Origin: Echiichthys vipera
Lineage: Eukaryota; Chordata; Actinopteri; Perciformes; Trachinidae
Direction of reading: 5' to 3'
Assembly: GCA_963691815.1 (NCBI GenBank)
Contig: OY829655.1
Location: forward strand, 30,160,771 to 30,224,770
Length of the DNA stretch: 64,000 bases
The translations under genes and the position numbers were made by a program. Below, one piece after another: positions 11,249 to 24,216 of this stretch; position 1 is the first letter of the stretch; each line of letters opens with the position of its first letter. The notes under the pieces were generated by a model. The model ran no database searches, had not been told where the DNA came from, and was given only the letters and a program-made list of their open reading frames with translations.

Positions 11249-11408
11249 ATTAGGTTTAGGCGACAACACCACCTGGTTAGAGTCAGAACAAGATTGTGGG
11301 TGGGGTCCAAATAAGTGCGTTTGTAACGTTCCTGCAGGGCATGAACGGCGGTCTCCTGGGTGAAAGTCCTGTGTCCGTTTGACTCGTCCATGCACTCCCA
11401 CCTCCTCC
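11249..11408 (+). repeat. Dispersed repeat T1, copy 1
   Basis: Shares TTAGGTTTAGGC, GGTCTCCTGGGTG, AAGTCNTGTGT and an ACCTCC end, in the same order and spacing, with 12140-12315. It resembles a common teleost interspersed repeat, but I cannot assign a class. Confidence 0.5.
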
Positions 11409-12139
11409 CTACATGAACTTTGGGAGGCTGAGGCCCTGGAGACTTAGGAGGTAGAGCAGGTGCTCCACTGATCAGAGGATCGAAGTGTCCTTGGACTTAA
11501 CACTGAACCAAAGTGCTGCTGAAGGTTGTGCCATCGATGTATGGATGAGGATTAGATTAGATCCTGGCGAGACTCTTAATGTGTGTGTGCAAGCCAGTCG
11601 CCAGAAAAAAACGTTGGCATAGTAGGTTTCTACAAACCAGCAGTATCTTAAATATCAAGGTTTCACGGACACTTCTTAAACACACGATTCAAACCAAAAC
11701 TGTTTATGTTATGTCGTGTTCTTACTCAAGGAAATCCAGACTACTTCTTATATTTTAAAGCCTTTATTATAAAAACAGCAAAGAACCTTCTGCTTGGCCA
11801 AAGGGGGTCTCTGTGGGATCCGAAATCCCAGTCCTCCTGCTTTTATCCAAGCTGTTGCTGCGACCGATGGTCCAGAAAGAGCCCAGAGCCCCGCCTTCAC
11901 AACGCATTTATACAGCAATAAAGTTCATTGTGTTGTTGTGATTGGTTCAGGATGTTGATGAGGTGGTCCTTGGTTCAGGCTTTGGACTGTCAATCACTCC
12001 CGTACTGGTTCTAATTCATTCACGAGTTGACTCCTCCGCCCCCTGGTCGCACGGTTCCTCCAATGAACAGCCACTTCCTGTAGAAAGAACACGCCCTTCT
12101 CTGTAGCTTCCATGAAGTCTTCATGTTCCCCACTGTGAC
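11409..12139. other. Unique non-coding stretch
   Basis: Nothing recognised. The frame at 11706-11921 has no motif. Confidence 0.55.
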
Positions 12140-12315
12140 TTAGGTTTAGGCTTCAAAACAACACAGTTCAGGAAAAGATCGTAGTTTGGGATAAAAAAAA
12201 TCTGTTAATAAAGTTTAACTGTCACATAGGATGGGACACCAACGGGACACGAACCGTGGTCTCCTGGGTGTAAGTCATGTGTGTGATTGTCCCAACCATG
12301 AGCCCCGACCTCCAT
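12140..12315 (+). repeat. Dispersed repeat T1, copy 2
   Basis: The second, diverged copy of the repeat at 11249. It is better preserved in the middle, with GGGACACGAACCGTGGTCTC. Confidence 0.5.
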
Positions 12316-12360
12316 ACAACGTCACCTGACTTCTGGAGCACTTGCTCTGAACGTGTGATA

Positions 12361-12850
12361 TCTCATCTCATCTCATCTCATCTCATCTTATCCGGGGTCG
12401 GGTCGTAGGGGGCAGCAGCTTTAGCAGGGGACCCCAAACTTCCCTTTCCCGGGCCACATTAACCAGCTCTAACTGGGGGATCCTGAGGCATTCCCAGGCC
12501 AGTGTGGAGATCTAATCTCTCCACCTGGTCCTGGGTCTTCCCCGAGGCCTTCTCCCAGCTGGACGTGCCTGGAACACCTCCCTAGGGAGGCGCCCAGGGT
12601 TCATCCTTACCAGATGATCCTGAACCACCTCAACTGGCTCCTTTCAACGCAAAGGAGCAGCGGCTCTACTCCGAGTTCCTCACGGATGCTGAACTTCTCC
12701 CCCTCTCTCTAAGGGAGACTCCAGACCCCTCCTGAGGAAACACATTTCGGCCGCTTGTACCCGCGACCTGGTTCTTTGGGTCCTGACCCAGCTTTCATGA
12801 CCACAGGTGAGGGTAGGAGCGAAGATTGACCGGTAGATCCAGAGCTTTGA
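12361..12850 (-). mobile_element. Rex3/RTE non-LTR retrotransposon, 3' end
   Basis: The sequence, read on the - strand, matches the C-terminal end of RTE-clade Rex3 reverse transcriptase and its short 3' UTR: a GAGGTGTTCCAGGCACGTCC-type stretch and the Val-Phe-x-Ala motif. A (TCTCA)n run at 12361 is the 3'-terminal simple repeat. It is 5'-truncated, with no intact frame. Nearly identical stretches lie at 53400 and 54350. Confidence 0.8.
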
Positions 12851-14676
12851 TAATTTTACATTGGAGTCAGTTGAAAGCCCGGCATGTTACGGGGAGTTAA
12901 AGGTCGCCAAAAACATTAAATATTAACGTATCTGTATTTGGCAGAAACACACAATGCCAACATTTTCTTCCTGCCGAACAGGCTGGCGTGTAAATGGATG
13001 AACGTGGCGTGCTCTATGAAAGTGCTTTGACTGGTTAGAAGATGGGAAAGGCAAGAAACCCGGGTCCATTTACCATTTAGTTCATTGCATTTAATTCTGA
13101 TCTAATCTGATTGGTTTTCAGTGTTCGTTTCATCCATCAAACGCCAAGGACTGTGACAAAACGGCGCCCTGGGAATGAGAGCATGCTGGGTTCGTTATTT
13201 GATGATCTGAGCTGTATTTTCAGGCCTTATTTCTCTCCATTATGGAATTTAAAGAGTTCTGGAAATGTGGCGACAAGCTGGGTCAAACGATTAAAACCAG
13301 TTGGAGGTGAATCTGAAACCTACACTAATTGTGATGTCACAAACTGTGCTCTCGTGTCTTAAACTCAGATTTAAGCACACGTGAGCACAGAGAGACGCTC
13401 CCCCTTCAGCAGGTGGATGGAAAAACAAACTGCTCAGACAACGTTCTGCGCAGCGAAGCTCAAATATCCAAGTGGAGCGACAGTAAACAAAATCTATTTT
13501 GGACTTTAACAGGTCTGTGTTTGTGCACCGCTGCACCGTCTCATGGATGTTTACAGCGCACAGACCGGGATGTCGTACCAACATGTTGTCTCTCTCACTA
13601 CTTTTGGTAAAACCGGGGGTTGTTTACAGCTGGGACTGGCACACTAAACATTTATATATTTCATTTTCCCATTTAATCAATCAACAACAGAAAATTGCAG
13701 GCTGGTTCCAGACTTCTGCATCTCTAATCACTTATTAGTTTAACATGAAACGCCCATAAGACCTCAACCTTTATCCTTTTTACACCTCTGTTCCTTTTCT
13801 ACGTTAAACACACCAGATATAACGTGTTAATCTTTGATCTTTAGTGCTTTGTTATCTGTCGACAGAGCCACGAACGCCCTCTTTCCAAAGAGAGAACAGA
13901 CAACATGAACACAATCAAGGGGATGTTTTTTGGGGTTTTTTCGGTCCAAAATTTGTCTCGAGTACGTCAGAAAAGTCCAATGTTTGCAGCAGATTTTGGA
14001 AGTAGTAACTTAGAGGCTATTTCAGTCAGTCCTGTTGCTCCGTGTGTTGACAAATTAACTAGTCCAGCTAGTTTAACACATTGTGGATTTGAGTATTTTT
14101 CTAAAAGACATGTTTAGCATAGACAACAACACCTAAATCGAAGCGAAGTTGAAGTGGAGAGTTCTTTTATTACATTCATTTATGGAATTAATTATTATCT
14201 GGTACGATAAATTATGCATTATGACTGAAAAACATGAACTTTTCCCCCATCTCGGTGGCGTTTCGATTCACCTGTAAAGAGCGGCAGTTCCTACGTTGAA
14301 CGCAAGGGGGCGCACTCTGAGAGATGAACGTATCATTTAGGTTTAAACACTTGCTGCTCGTGTCGCTGCTCTTTTGTATCATACTGTAAACAAACTGATT
14401 GGCCCCAACCCCAGGAATTACTATTATTATTATTATAATTATCCACAAAACCACAGAAGTTAAACCCAGGATCTGAAAGCAACAGAAGCTGACTTTGCTC
14501 CGTAGCGGTGTGAGTAAGAACCATCTGGTCTTTGTCGCCCTGCAGGTCTTTTAAAGGATCTGTATCAGATGGTGTCGCCGCTCTCTGTGTGTCGTTCTGT
14601 TGCTGTTGCAGTGACGTGAACACCATCCGCACCTTTCTGCTGACCTGACTTTGCATCCACCAACAACTTAGTCTGG

Positions 14677-14711
<35 letters not shown>

Positions 14712-15171
14712 TAAAACTAGTGTCTACTTTGGAATTTGATGTTCGATGTTGACGGTCTTGTTTCTTTTCTATGTCGACTGTGAAACAGGTTTTTTTTTGT
14801 CTCCTTGTTTTTGAATTAAAGTAAAAAGAACATTTTCCACGTGTGTAAGAGTTTTATTCATTCAAGTGGATAAATTAAGACAATTTATGGGTAAAGAACT
14901 TCATTTCTGCTGTTATTATTTCATATTCTGTACACCAAAGGCTCAAACGGGTCCTCCAGAGTAAACAACAAATACGGTACATCGTCGTGTACACAGGGAA
15001 AACGTGAGGCAACATTTCGTACCATGGAGATGTGGTCAAAATAGTGCTGGTTCTAACCGCCAACGGGACTTTTTACATGTTTAAGCATACAGTAATAAGA
15101 GTCTTTACCACAGACTGTATATAACGATGGACGGCTCCCCAAGAGGGTCCTCTCCCTAGCATTGGTCATTG
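12851..15171. other. Unique non-coding stretch
   Basis: No gene recognised. The longest frame of note (14656-14333, - strand) has no domain I know. A GT microsatellite lies at 14680-14707. Confidence 0.55.
14680..14707. repeat. GT microsatellite
   Basis: About 14 GT units. Confidence 0.9.
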
Positions 15172-15432
15172 TTTACGGTGCAAAATCATCCGAAGGTCTT
15201 TTACATGCATCCAATAAGCCACCGAGACGGAGAAATCCATTAGATTAGCTAACAGTCGGACGTGGCTAATAGTGATTAGTTGGGGCAGTACGGTGAAGGC
15301 ATTCAAAGGTCTTTTTTAACCACTAATGCTGCTGAAAATAACAGCAAACCTCTGCGGCAGCATGAGAAGAGTCCCTACACACAAACCAAAGCAGCAACAA
15401 CGTAGTTAGTGAACCTCGACCCCAGTCGGACC
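15172..15432 (+). mobile_element. Foldback element FB1, one-arm fragment
   Basis: Corresponds to the left arm of the complete palindromic element at 62028-62606. Shared stretches include GGCAGTACGGTGAAGGCATT and CAAAGGTCTTTTTTAACCAC. The other arm is absent. Confidence 0.7.
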
Positions 15433-15735
15433 CCCCAATCTCCTCGCCACCGTAAACACTGGGAGCTGCTGGTTGTCCACATTAACGTCAATGTTGTCCA
15501 AGCATCCGAGACCAAACTTCAGTCCTTCACAATAAAAGCGCGTGCTTTAACAGCTCCAAACTAAAGCTTAAAGTCTTCTTAATTTCCATTTTGAATGTAA
15601 ACCCCCACCTGAGCCGCTCAGGCCGAGCGTCGCCCAAACGTTCTGACTGCTTTCTCTCATCAACGTCACTTTCGTTTACTAATTAGACATGTAAATGCCC
15701 ATTAACTAATATGAAATTTCACTTGTAGACCCTTA
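15433..15735. other. Unique non-coding stretch
   Basis: Nothing recognised. Confidence 0.55.
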
Positions 15736-16332
15736 GGGCGCACTCACACTGTGCCTCCGTCCCGCGCCCCGTGCTTTAGGGTCCTTGTCCCCCCCTCCAG
15801 GCCCGTTTGTACTCACACTACCTGGGCCTCGGAGAATGCTTCTTGCTGCCTATACGTCATCACGCCGTAACACGTCACACGCATTGATGACGTCATGGCG
15901 ATGCGTGGCTTTGTTTCCAGATCTTTCCGTAGACCTCTGAGTTTTTGTGCGTCTTGTCGACTGTTTTTGAATCTTTTCATCGACCAAATCTGCAGTAAAC
16001 ACTCCACCTCCGCATCACACCAACGTGAACCTTTCACCGCCATTGTTTGAAATGTCCGCGCATGGTCCCTCCTTCTTTTTTCTACGTCCCAACAGGCGCA
16101 CAGGAAATTACCTCAGAACCGCTGTAGGCCTCGCGCTCGTACACGTGCGCACGCTCGTGCTCATACACGTGCAAACGTGCTTTACTAAAGCCCACCTCTC
16201 TCAGACGGGCTGTGGACGGCCAGCTGGCCGCAGTTATGCACGGAGTGGTTGCACTCACACTGGTCAAACGCACTAGGCTTTAGCTGAAAAACCTGTTTTG
16301 GCCCGGTGCGGAAGGACAGTGTGAGTGCGCCC
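15736..16332 (-). mobile_element. PIF/Harbinger-like element, copy C (complete)
   Basis: A 597-bp copy with both inverted ends (GGGCGCACTCACACTGT and its complement). The flanks are TTA and ATA, so one target repeat may have mutated. The 76-residue Myb/SANT-like frame is open on the - strand (16043 to 15813). Confidence 0.85.
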
Positions 16333-17244
16333 ATAGAAGTGTGTAAATGAATTCTACTTCCACTTCAGTGCAGCTCACCCAGTCATTGAAGCCATTTACT
16401 CTGTTTTCTCAATGGGGTCAAATGACACGGAGGGTTTGTTTACTAGTGGTGCCATCGGAGACCATTTATTACTGTTGTGACGTCATGGTGAATCGTCGTA
16501 TAGATAAATATACAATTGCTCGATCTAATCAACCTCTCATTTCAAATCACGTCTGTAGCCGGGGGTTACCTCGTGTACTGATGACCTCAATTAAAACTCA
16601 GCAAACTGGAGTTATGGGTTTAACGGGCAGGGATGATGAGAAAAACTTCTAGAATCATTATTCAGCCTTTTCGGTTTTTGCTGAATCACTGGCCGTCTTC
16701 ACAGCGCAGCGCTCCTGTTTCAGCCCCGAGGTCTTTGATGTCCCTGAACCAGCATCGCTCCCGAGGCAACGGCACCACACACATTTACATCCACTAAATA
16801 AAGTGGGTTAGCGGGAGAAGCCGGGAAATACTGCAGAAACATGGTCACTCTAAAACCTGTTTATCCAACATTCACCCCCTTATTCTGCACATTTATAGAG
16901 CGGTTTAATAACACACGATGCTTCAGTCGTCTCTCTCGTATATGTAGTTTTATCTCTTGGCTTCTCCTTCTCCTTGGTCAACACATCGACTCTCCAGAGA
17001 AGCAGCAGTTTTATGACATTTGACTAAGTTGAAGCATCGTCTGTGTTACAGGGAAAGGTTGAGGAAAGGTTCAGCCGCTCTCAAGAGACAGATTTGGTGG
17101 CTGAACGGTTAGCTACGCTGTATGGATCCGCTGTTTGTTGAATTGTTTGGTGTGGTGGTTAATGTTAATGTTTACTTTAAAGGCTGGTGTGTTGCACGAT
17201 TTAAAGATTTAAACGCCTTTGCTATTTTACAATATAGTGGCTAT
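16333..17244. other. Unique non-coding stretch
   Basis: Nothing recognised. Confidence 0.55.
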
Positions 17245-17606
17245 ACGATGGTGTCGTGGTTAGCACTGTCGCCTCACAGCAAGAAGGTTCAAGGTTCGCA
17301 TCCCTGCTGGGGCCCTTCTGTGTGGAGTTTGCATGTTGTCCCCGTGTCTGCGTGGGTTTTCTCCGGGTTCTCCGGTTTCCTCCCACAGTCCAAAGACGTG
17401 CAGGTGTTCGGTTCATTGATGACTCTAAATCACCCGTAGGTGTGAATGGTTGTCTGTCTCTGTTCGTCTCTATGTGTCCTGTGATAGACTGGCGTCCTGT
17501 CCAGGGTGGACCCCGCCTCACGCCCGATGTCAGCTGGGATCGGCTCCAGCCCCCCCCGCGACCCCGACAGGGACAAGAGGTTGAAAATGAATGAATGAAT
17601 GAATGA
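17245..17606 (+). mobile_element. V-SINE/Mermaid-like SINE, copy 3 (full length)
   Basis: Best preserved copy: tRNA-like head with box A-like GTGGTTAGCACTG and box B-like GGTTCGCATCC, the shared core, and a GAATGAATGAATGAATGA tail. Pol III-type internal promoter boxes are visible, though box B has a substitution. Confidence 0.85.
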
Positions 17607-18164
<558 letters not shown>

Positions 18165-18273
18165 ATATATTGTACTTATCTGATTCGCCCACAGCGAGTT
18201 CTGTCCAACCATCCAATTTATCTTTGCCCCATCTGTCTTCTGCTGTTTAAAATAGCACAGGCCAAGAGCTGTT

Positions 18274-18284
18274 CACACACACAC

Positions 18285-18316
<32 letters not shown>
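18274..18316. repeat. CA microsatellite
   Basis: CA units with one G interruption. A GT array 80 bp downstream is its inverted complement. Confidence 0.95.
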
Positions 18317-18394
18317 CGTAACAGTAATTATATAGTAAGCTTTCATCTGAACATCAGTTGATTAATCCTTTTATGTCAGTGGTCATTAAGCAAC

Positions 18395-18395
<1 letters not shown>

Positions 18396-18463
<68 letters not shown>
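18396..18463. repeat. GT microsatellite
   Basis: About 33 uninterrupted GT units. Confidence 0.95.
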
Positions 18464-18465
<2 letters not shown>

Positions 18466-19067
18466 CTTTCTTTCTATCTTTGTAAGGACCACAGGGAGGT
18501 GATTACCTTCAGAGGACACTGTGGAAAGTAGGGACATTTGAAAAGTGGAGATGCATTAATCTAATATTTTGAGATATTTAATTCCAGAGCAAAAATGTCG
18601 ACCTCATGGTGGCGCTAGGGTGTGAATCTCTATCCCGCTGTTAAGGCGTGACGTTACGCCCTTTCAAAATATGATTTCTGGGTCCGAGACACGTATTTCT
18701 ACAACGCCGCAGTGCCCCATTATCAATGAAAAAGAGTCTAACTGATGAAAGAGGTGATCCTAGGTAATCCCATGTTCAGCCGCTGTTGTCTGTTTTGTTT
18801 CAATGAATCGTTTGGACCCGGAACTCTTATTTTGAAAGGGTGTTAGGTCAGACTGAACAGCCGGATCCACGTCACAATTCCCTTCTGATTCAGAGTTATA
18901 CGATGCAATTAGAAAAAGTATATATTGATGCATCTTAATGAATGAAAATGTTTTAATTTCTGTGTGACAACTTTTAAAAACGTAGCATATTTGATCCATA
19001 AATAAAATAACTTCCAGTTTCTCTCACAGTGAGACACAGCTTGCATCAGGGGTGTAAGTGCTGTAAA
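18464..19067. other. Unique non-coding stretch
   Basis: Nothing recognised. Confidence 0.55.
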
Positions 19068-19621
19068 GGGCGCCCTCCCACTGTGCCTCCGTCCCGTGCC
19101 CCGTGCTTTAGGGTCCTTGTCCCCCCTCCAGGCCCGTTTGTACTCACACTACCTGGGCCTCGGAGAATGCTTCTTGCTGCCTATACGTCATCACGCCGTA
19201 ACACGTCACACGCATTGATGACGTCATGGCGATGCGTGGCTTTTGTGACCAAATCTGCAGTAAACACTCCACCTCCGCATCACACCAACGTGAACCTTTC
19301 ACCGCCATTGTTTTAAATGTCCGCGCATGGTCCCTCCTTCTTTTTTCTATGTCCCAACAGGCGCACAGGAAATGACCTCAGAACCACCGTAGGCCTCGTG
19401 CTCGTACACGTGCGCACGCTCGTGCTCGTACACGTGCGCACGCTCGTGCTCGTACATGTGCAAACGTGCTTTACAAAAGCCCACCTCTCCCAAACGGGCC
19501 GTGGACGGCAAGCTGGTCGCAGCTAGGCGCGGTACGGTTGCACTCACACTGGTCAAACGAACCAGACTTTACCCGTAAAACCTGTTTGGGCACGGGACGG
19601 ACGGACAGTGTGAGTGCGACC
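19068..19621 (-). mobile_element. PIF/Harbinger-like element, copy D (internal deletion)
   Basis: Both ends are present but diverged (GGGCGCCCTCCCACTGTGCC, and GTGTGAGTGCGACC at the right). About 70 bp inside the Myb-like frame are deleted near 19241. The GCTCGTACACGTGCGCAC segment is tandemly expanded to one extra unit. CRE palindrome near 19217. Confidence 0.85.
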
Positions 19622-19739
19622 ATAGTGATCTAGAAGGCTTATGTAGTGGGAGCATATCAGTGATTTGACACTTGTTACACTCTCATCAGGCTGACATATT
19701 TCTGACATGAACACCCTCCTCACCCCCACAAGCTGTGAA

Positions 19740-19758
19740 CCCCCCCCCCCCCCCCCCC
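19740..19758. repeat. Poly(C) run
   Basis: Nineteen consecutive C; the length is likely to be unreliable in an assembly. Confidence 0.9.
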
Positions 19759-20937
19759 GGTGTCTGAGATAATGGTAGTGTGTATTCGTGTGAATGCATA
19801 ATCCTCTGGGTGGGTCATAATCCACCAGCCTGCGTTCTGTGGGTGCAAATCACTGCGGTGAAATGTCAGTCAGCATGACTGCGGTGATTGGTGCACCTGC
19901 TGCATCATTACCCTTTAAATACACACGTATCCCTTCTTTTCTTTAAGCTTGTTCCATTCAAGCCGTAAATTATTCAAACAGACGAAAAACCCCACAGATG
20001 AGAGAAGAATGTGAAGTTTTGTGAATGCTTTACTTCCCGGGAGAGTTCGAAGCCTTAAACGTCAGACAGCTAATGTTAACTGACGCTCACGCTTCAGTGT
20101 GAAGTGCATAAATCCAAATGTCCTTCCAGACTTCCCTCTGAGGTACGCTCCTATTAGTCGAGGTCGTTATCGGGGGTAAAAAGTTTAGTTTTTAAGTGGT
20201 TTTGGTAAGCACGAGGTAATTAAAGGATTCCTCACAAATCCCTCCAGAGATAGGCGTAGGCAGAGGAGGGGATTAATTACAAATCAGAGGAGAGGAAGGA
20301 GGGAGAGCACGGAAAGAGATGGAAGGAGAGAGGGGTTCGGAGGAAAACTGTACCTTAAAGACGACAGGAATTAGATGCAGAAAGTGAGGTGGAGGGATGA
20401 CAGGAAGAAGAGGAGAAGAGGATGAAGGAGTCTGGGTATAATTCACATTTAACCCACGTCATCGTGAGCAGGGCTGCCTCTAAACCCCGCGTCTAGACCG
20501 CAGACGTCACGTCAGCGTCACGCTCGTGTGTCTACTGTCTTTACAAGTTACGTCTGATTGAAGCATTTCAAAGCGTCGAGCAGCAAAGAAGCCAAACTGT
20601 CTGCCCGGGTGACGATGAATAAATGTTTCCCCTAAGAAAACCTACAGGAACGAGGAGAAACACAATACAGATCAATAACTACAAAGCAACTACGGAGAAA
20701 ACGTGCCTTCAGAAACAGTAAAACTAGGATATGTTGTAAAGTAGTGGTGTTTTATTGGGCATCAACCTGGTGTTTGTGCATCTATTATCGGATATAAAAG
20801 ACTCGAGTGAGACGCAGCTTGAGTGAGAGGATCTGTTGAGTGACCTGTGCTCAGAAGAATTGGTGTCTATTGAAATGGAACAATTCCTTTCTGGTTCCAG
20901 TGATTATCTGTCATGGATTAATAATAATAATTAAAAA
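19759..20937. other. Unique non-coding stretch
   Basis: No gene or repeat recognised. The part at 20230-20440 is purine-rich. Confidence 0.55.
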
Positions 20938-21430
20938 CTCCCACTGTGCCTCCGTACTGTGCCCACACAGGTTTCACGGCTAAAGTCTGGTTCCTTGACA
21001 ACCGTACCACGTCTAGGAGCGGCACGCTTGCTGGCCAAGGCCAGTTTGGGAGAGGTGGGCTTTAGTAAAGCACGTTTGCACGTGTACGAGCACGAACGTG
21101 CGCACGTGTACGAGCACGAGGCCTACGGCGGTTCTGAGGTCATTTCCTGTGCGCCTGTTGGGACGTAGAAAAAAGAAGGAGGGACCATGCGCGGACATTT
21201 CAAACAATGGCGGTGAAAGGTTCACGTTGGTGTGATGCGGAGGTGGAGTGTTTACTGCAGATTTGGTCGATGAAAAGATTCAAAAACAGTCGACAAGACG
21301 CACAAAAACTCCGAGGTCTACGGAAAGATCTGGAAACAAAGCCACGCATCGCCATGACGTCATCAATGCGTGTGACGTGTTACGGCGTGATGACGTATAG
21401 GCAGCAAGAAGCATTCGCCGAGGCCCAGGT
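20938..21430 (+). mobile_element. PIF/Harbinger-like element, copy E (both ends cut)
   Basis: Begins inside the left terminal repeat (CTCCCACTGTGCCTCCG) and stops within the distal part after GAGGCCCAGGT. The Myb-like frame is intact on the + strand from ATG 21207 and reads out into flanking DNA to 21482. Confidence 0.8.
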
Positions 21431-22441
21431 AAAAATGCTTAACCGTCACCTTGTGTTGGTTAAAGCAATTGTTTTTGGTTAAAATCGTTTTCTGGTGTTC
21501 TCTTGCACTTCCTGGTTGACGACATCGGTTTCATTAACGCGAACAATTTTCACATTCAGAATAAGTTTGAATCAGTGAATCTCGTCATAAAATGGTGTAA
21601 ACACTGTGAAAGCCAGAGAAACTGCAGCACGCCGATCAATAAACCGGCAGAGCCCGAGCGCTGAAGCAAATATAAACCAAATATAATCCTGTTAGATCTC
21701 CTCGGGGAGCAGACGGAGAGGAAAGGATCAGGAGATGGTGAGCGAGGCAAATGTTTGGGATCGATTCGGCGGTATCTTCTGCTGCCGACGCGCCCTCTGG
21801 TTCAGTCTGATAACTGCCCCCGTTATGTTTGTTTACTCTGAAACGTTTCCTCGGGGGATTCACTGAAGGTGCGGCGACCTCCTCGAAGTCGATATTCACC
21901 CTTAAAAAGCACTTGATTAACTTGAGATACAGTAACAATCCATCTCTCCGCTGCGGCGCGTCGGTTAGAGTTTGGTGTGTCGCCTGGAGTGGAAACAAAA
22001 GCTTCATAAGGTATAAAAGCAAATCTCTCCTGTCATCAACAGCTTTGAGTCAGTTTTGATTAAAAGATATGAGCCGACAGGAAGCTGCTGGAAGTGAACG
22101 GACTCAGCGAAAGCATCAAAAACAATCATCTTCAACAGTTGGTTCATGACTTCAGGACGTTACGGAGGTCTGTGTCAGGAGAACTTTAATGTCGTCACTT
22201 CTTTCTCTTTCGAGAGAAAAGCACAGAAATTGTTTCTGTTTTGTGGGTTTCCTCACAAGGAAATGACAGGAGTAGGAGTGGGCAGCCTGTGTTTGTACGC
22301 CGCACGTCCGTCTGATTGTCAGCGGTGTGTGTCTGCAGCCGGCTTCACTGTGAGCGTATGGAAGTTAACACGGCTGCTTCTGCAGGTTTGGGATCTGAAC
22401 TCACTCACAGTGTCCTCTGTTACAATGAGGCACGTGTCTTA
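21431..22441. other. Unique non-coding stretch
   Basis: Nothing recognised. A 128-residue - strand frame (22022-21636) has no motif I know. Confidence 0.5.
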
Positions 22442-22516
22442 GGGCGCACTCCCACTGTGCCTCCGTCCCGTGCCCCGTGCTTTAGGGTCCTTGTCCCCCC
22501 CTCCAGGCCCGTTTGT
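22442..22516 (-). mobile_element. PIF/Harbinger-like element, copy F (75-bp end only)
   Basis: Only the first 75 bp, after a TTA at 22439-22441. It switches to foldback element FB1 with no gap at 22517. Confidence 0.8.
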
Positions 22517-22783
22517 TGTGTGTGTAGGGACTCTTCTCATGCTGCTGCAGAGGTTTGCTGTTATTTTCAGCAGCATTAGTGGTTAAAAAAGACCTTTGAA
22601 TGCCTTCACCGTACTGCCCCGAGCTAATCACTGTTAGCCACGTCCGCCTGTTAGCGACTCTCCTGGATTTCTCCGTTAATCGTTGTTACTTGCAAAAAAC
22701 GTCTCGATGGCTTATTTGATGAGTGTAAGTGCTGAAAAAAGGACCATGGGATGATTTTCCACCACAATTACACTTTGAGGGGA
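22517..22783 (-). mobile_element. Foldback element FB1, right-arm fragment
   Basis: Matches the right arm of the complete element at 62340-62606: AGGGACTCTTCTCATGCTGC, and CCTTTGAATGCCTTCACCGT. It carries the outer end (GATGATTTTCCACCACAATT) as well. The single arm is joined to Harbinger-like copy F. Confidence 0.7.
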
Positions 22784-22884
22784 GTGAGGTTCGATTCCCT
22801 GTCCGTACCAAACCAATCCACGGCCTTTGTTCTGATCTGAACCAAGTGTTTTTAATGCCTAACCGTAACCGTCACCTTGTGTTG

Positions 22885-23025
22885 GTTAAAGTAACTCTCT
22901 CAGATTTCTCCGTTAATAGTTTATACACAAAGAAAACTGTCTCCATGGTTTATTTGATGGATGTAACTGCCGTGTTTGTAAGACCAGGGGGTGACTTTGC
23001 GCTGGAATTACACTTTAAAGTCCTG
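22885..23025 (-). mobile_element. Foldback element FB1, outer-arm fragment
   Basis: Shares TTTCTCCGTTAATAGTT, GTTTATTTGATGGATGTAA and the GGAATTACACTTTAAAG end with the preceding fragment, in the same orientation. It is therefore a second partial arm 100 bp away. Confidence 0.6.
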
Positions 23026-23916
23026 TGTCTTGTTCTAACGTGTCCGTATTCACAGCGTCGGACCCTTCGCACACACAGAGGAAAGGCTTTTATCCTCTGA
23101 GTCTTGGTTGAGTTGCATGAACAACAACTCCGTTTTCTTATGTGTTTTAATATTTAAGACGAGCCGAACTGGTCTTCAGAGAAATGAGATGTGTAGAAGA
23201 AGCCAGAGGACACTTTTTTAAGTGTTGATTATCATATTTTTATACCCCCACATCTCTTTATGTGAATGTTTCCCCAGAGAGAACTCCTCCTCACACAGCT
23301 CCACTGTTATTATCCGAGCAGAGGAGGAGGAGGAGGAGGAGGAGGAGGAGGAGGAGGACGACAGGCTGACATTCTTTAATAAAACAAGTCCTTTACATGA
23401 GAAAAACTCGCTTTGCTAAATTGGATCTCTCACACACACACAACACAAACGTTTCACTGCGTGTGTGTGTGTGTGTGTGTGTGAGGACATGCTGGTCACT
23501 TTTCTTGAGTTTATTCTAACTGCAGCTCCTGCAACACAACAACAAAGCTGTGTCTTTATTGTGCACAGCGTTTTATCTTTGGTCGTTATGCATCCTTACA
23601 AAGTACAAAGTATTCAGATCTACAAGATTCAAGATTCAAGAAGCTTCATTTATTTATCCCCAGGGAAACGATTGTGCAACAGTTTCAACACAAAGATGAA
23701 AGGATCAGAGTGACAATAAGCATAAAAACATAAATCAAATCAAACAATAACTAAGTGTGACAGAGTGCAACAGACATTGTGGTTAAACGCAGGTTTATAC
23801 AACAATACGCAGCGTGCAGTTTAGCAGCAGATTAAATAAAATAAGTACAAACTAAATAAGTGAGAAGGAGCGATAAGTGATGACAGTGTTAAAAATGAAA
23901 GTACTGATACACAGTA
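23026..23916. other. Unique stretch with simple repeats
   Basis: Holds a GGA run at 23320-23357 (about 12 units) and a GT run at 23460-23483. A degenerate LINE-tail-like stretch (TTTATTTATCCCCAGGGAAA) lies at 23645-23670. No gene. Confidence 0.6.
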
Positions 23917-24115
23917 AGAAGAAGAAGAAGAAGAAGAAGTACTTTATTTATCCCGCAACGGGGAAATTGAATTTTTTTCACTCTTATTATTAATCATGTT
24001 ACACACACAGGCCTGAAATACACACACACACACACACAGGCCCGAAATACACACATACACAGACAGGACCTATACATGCAATTAAGGAGAGATGTTAGAG
24101 CGAGGGGGCTGCCAG
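23917..24115 (-). mobile_element. LINE 3'-tail fragment
   Basis: An AAG run followed by TACTTTATTTATCCCGCAAC and GGGGAAATTG: the reverse complement of the 3' tail (CCCC...GATCAATAAAGT) of the retrotransposon at 26160. The AAG run would be the terminal simple repeat. The distal limit is uncertain. Confidence 0.5.
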
Positions 24116-24216
24116 TGACGTCACATGCTGTCCGTACGCTAACGTCACGTGCTGTCCGTACGCTAACGACTATATTTGCCTCTGGGAGCAGCAATCTTGT
24201 CAGACATACCTCTTAC

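Noticed and set aside
14333..14656. 107-residue - strand frame
   Set aside because: No recognised motif, no splice context, and no conservation evidence available; likely chance in unique sequence.
17245..17330. tRNA gene
   Set aside because: The A/B boxes belong to a SINE head (copies at 5022, 37201 and 47227); there is no complete cloverleaf or anticodon arm that I can build.
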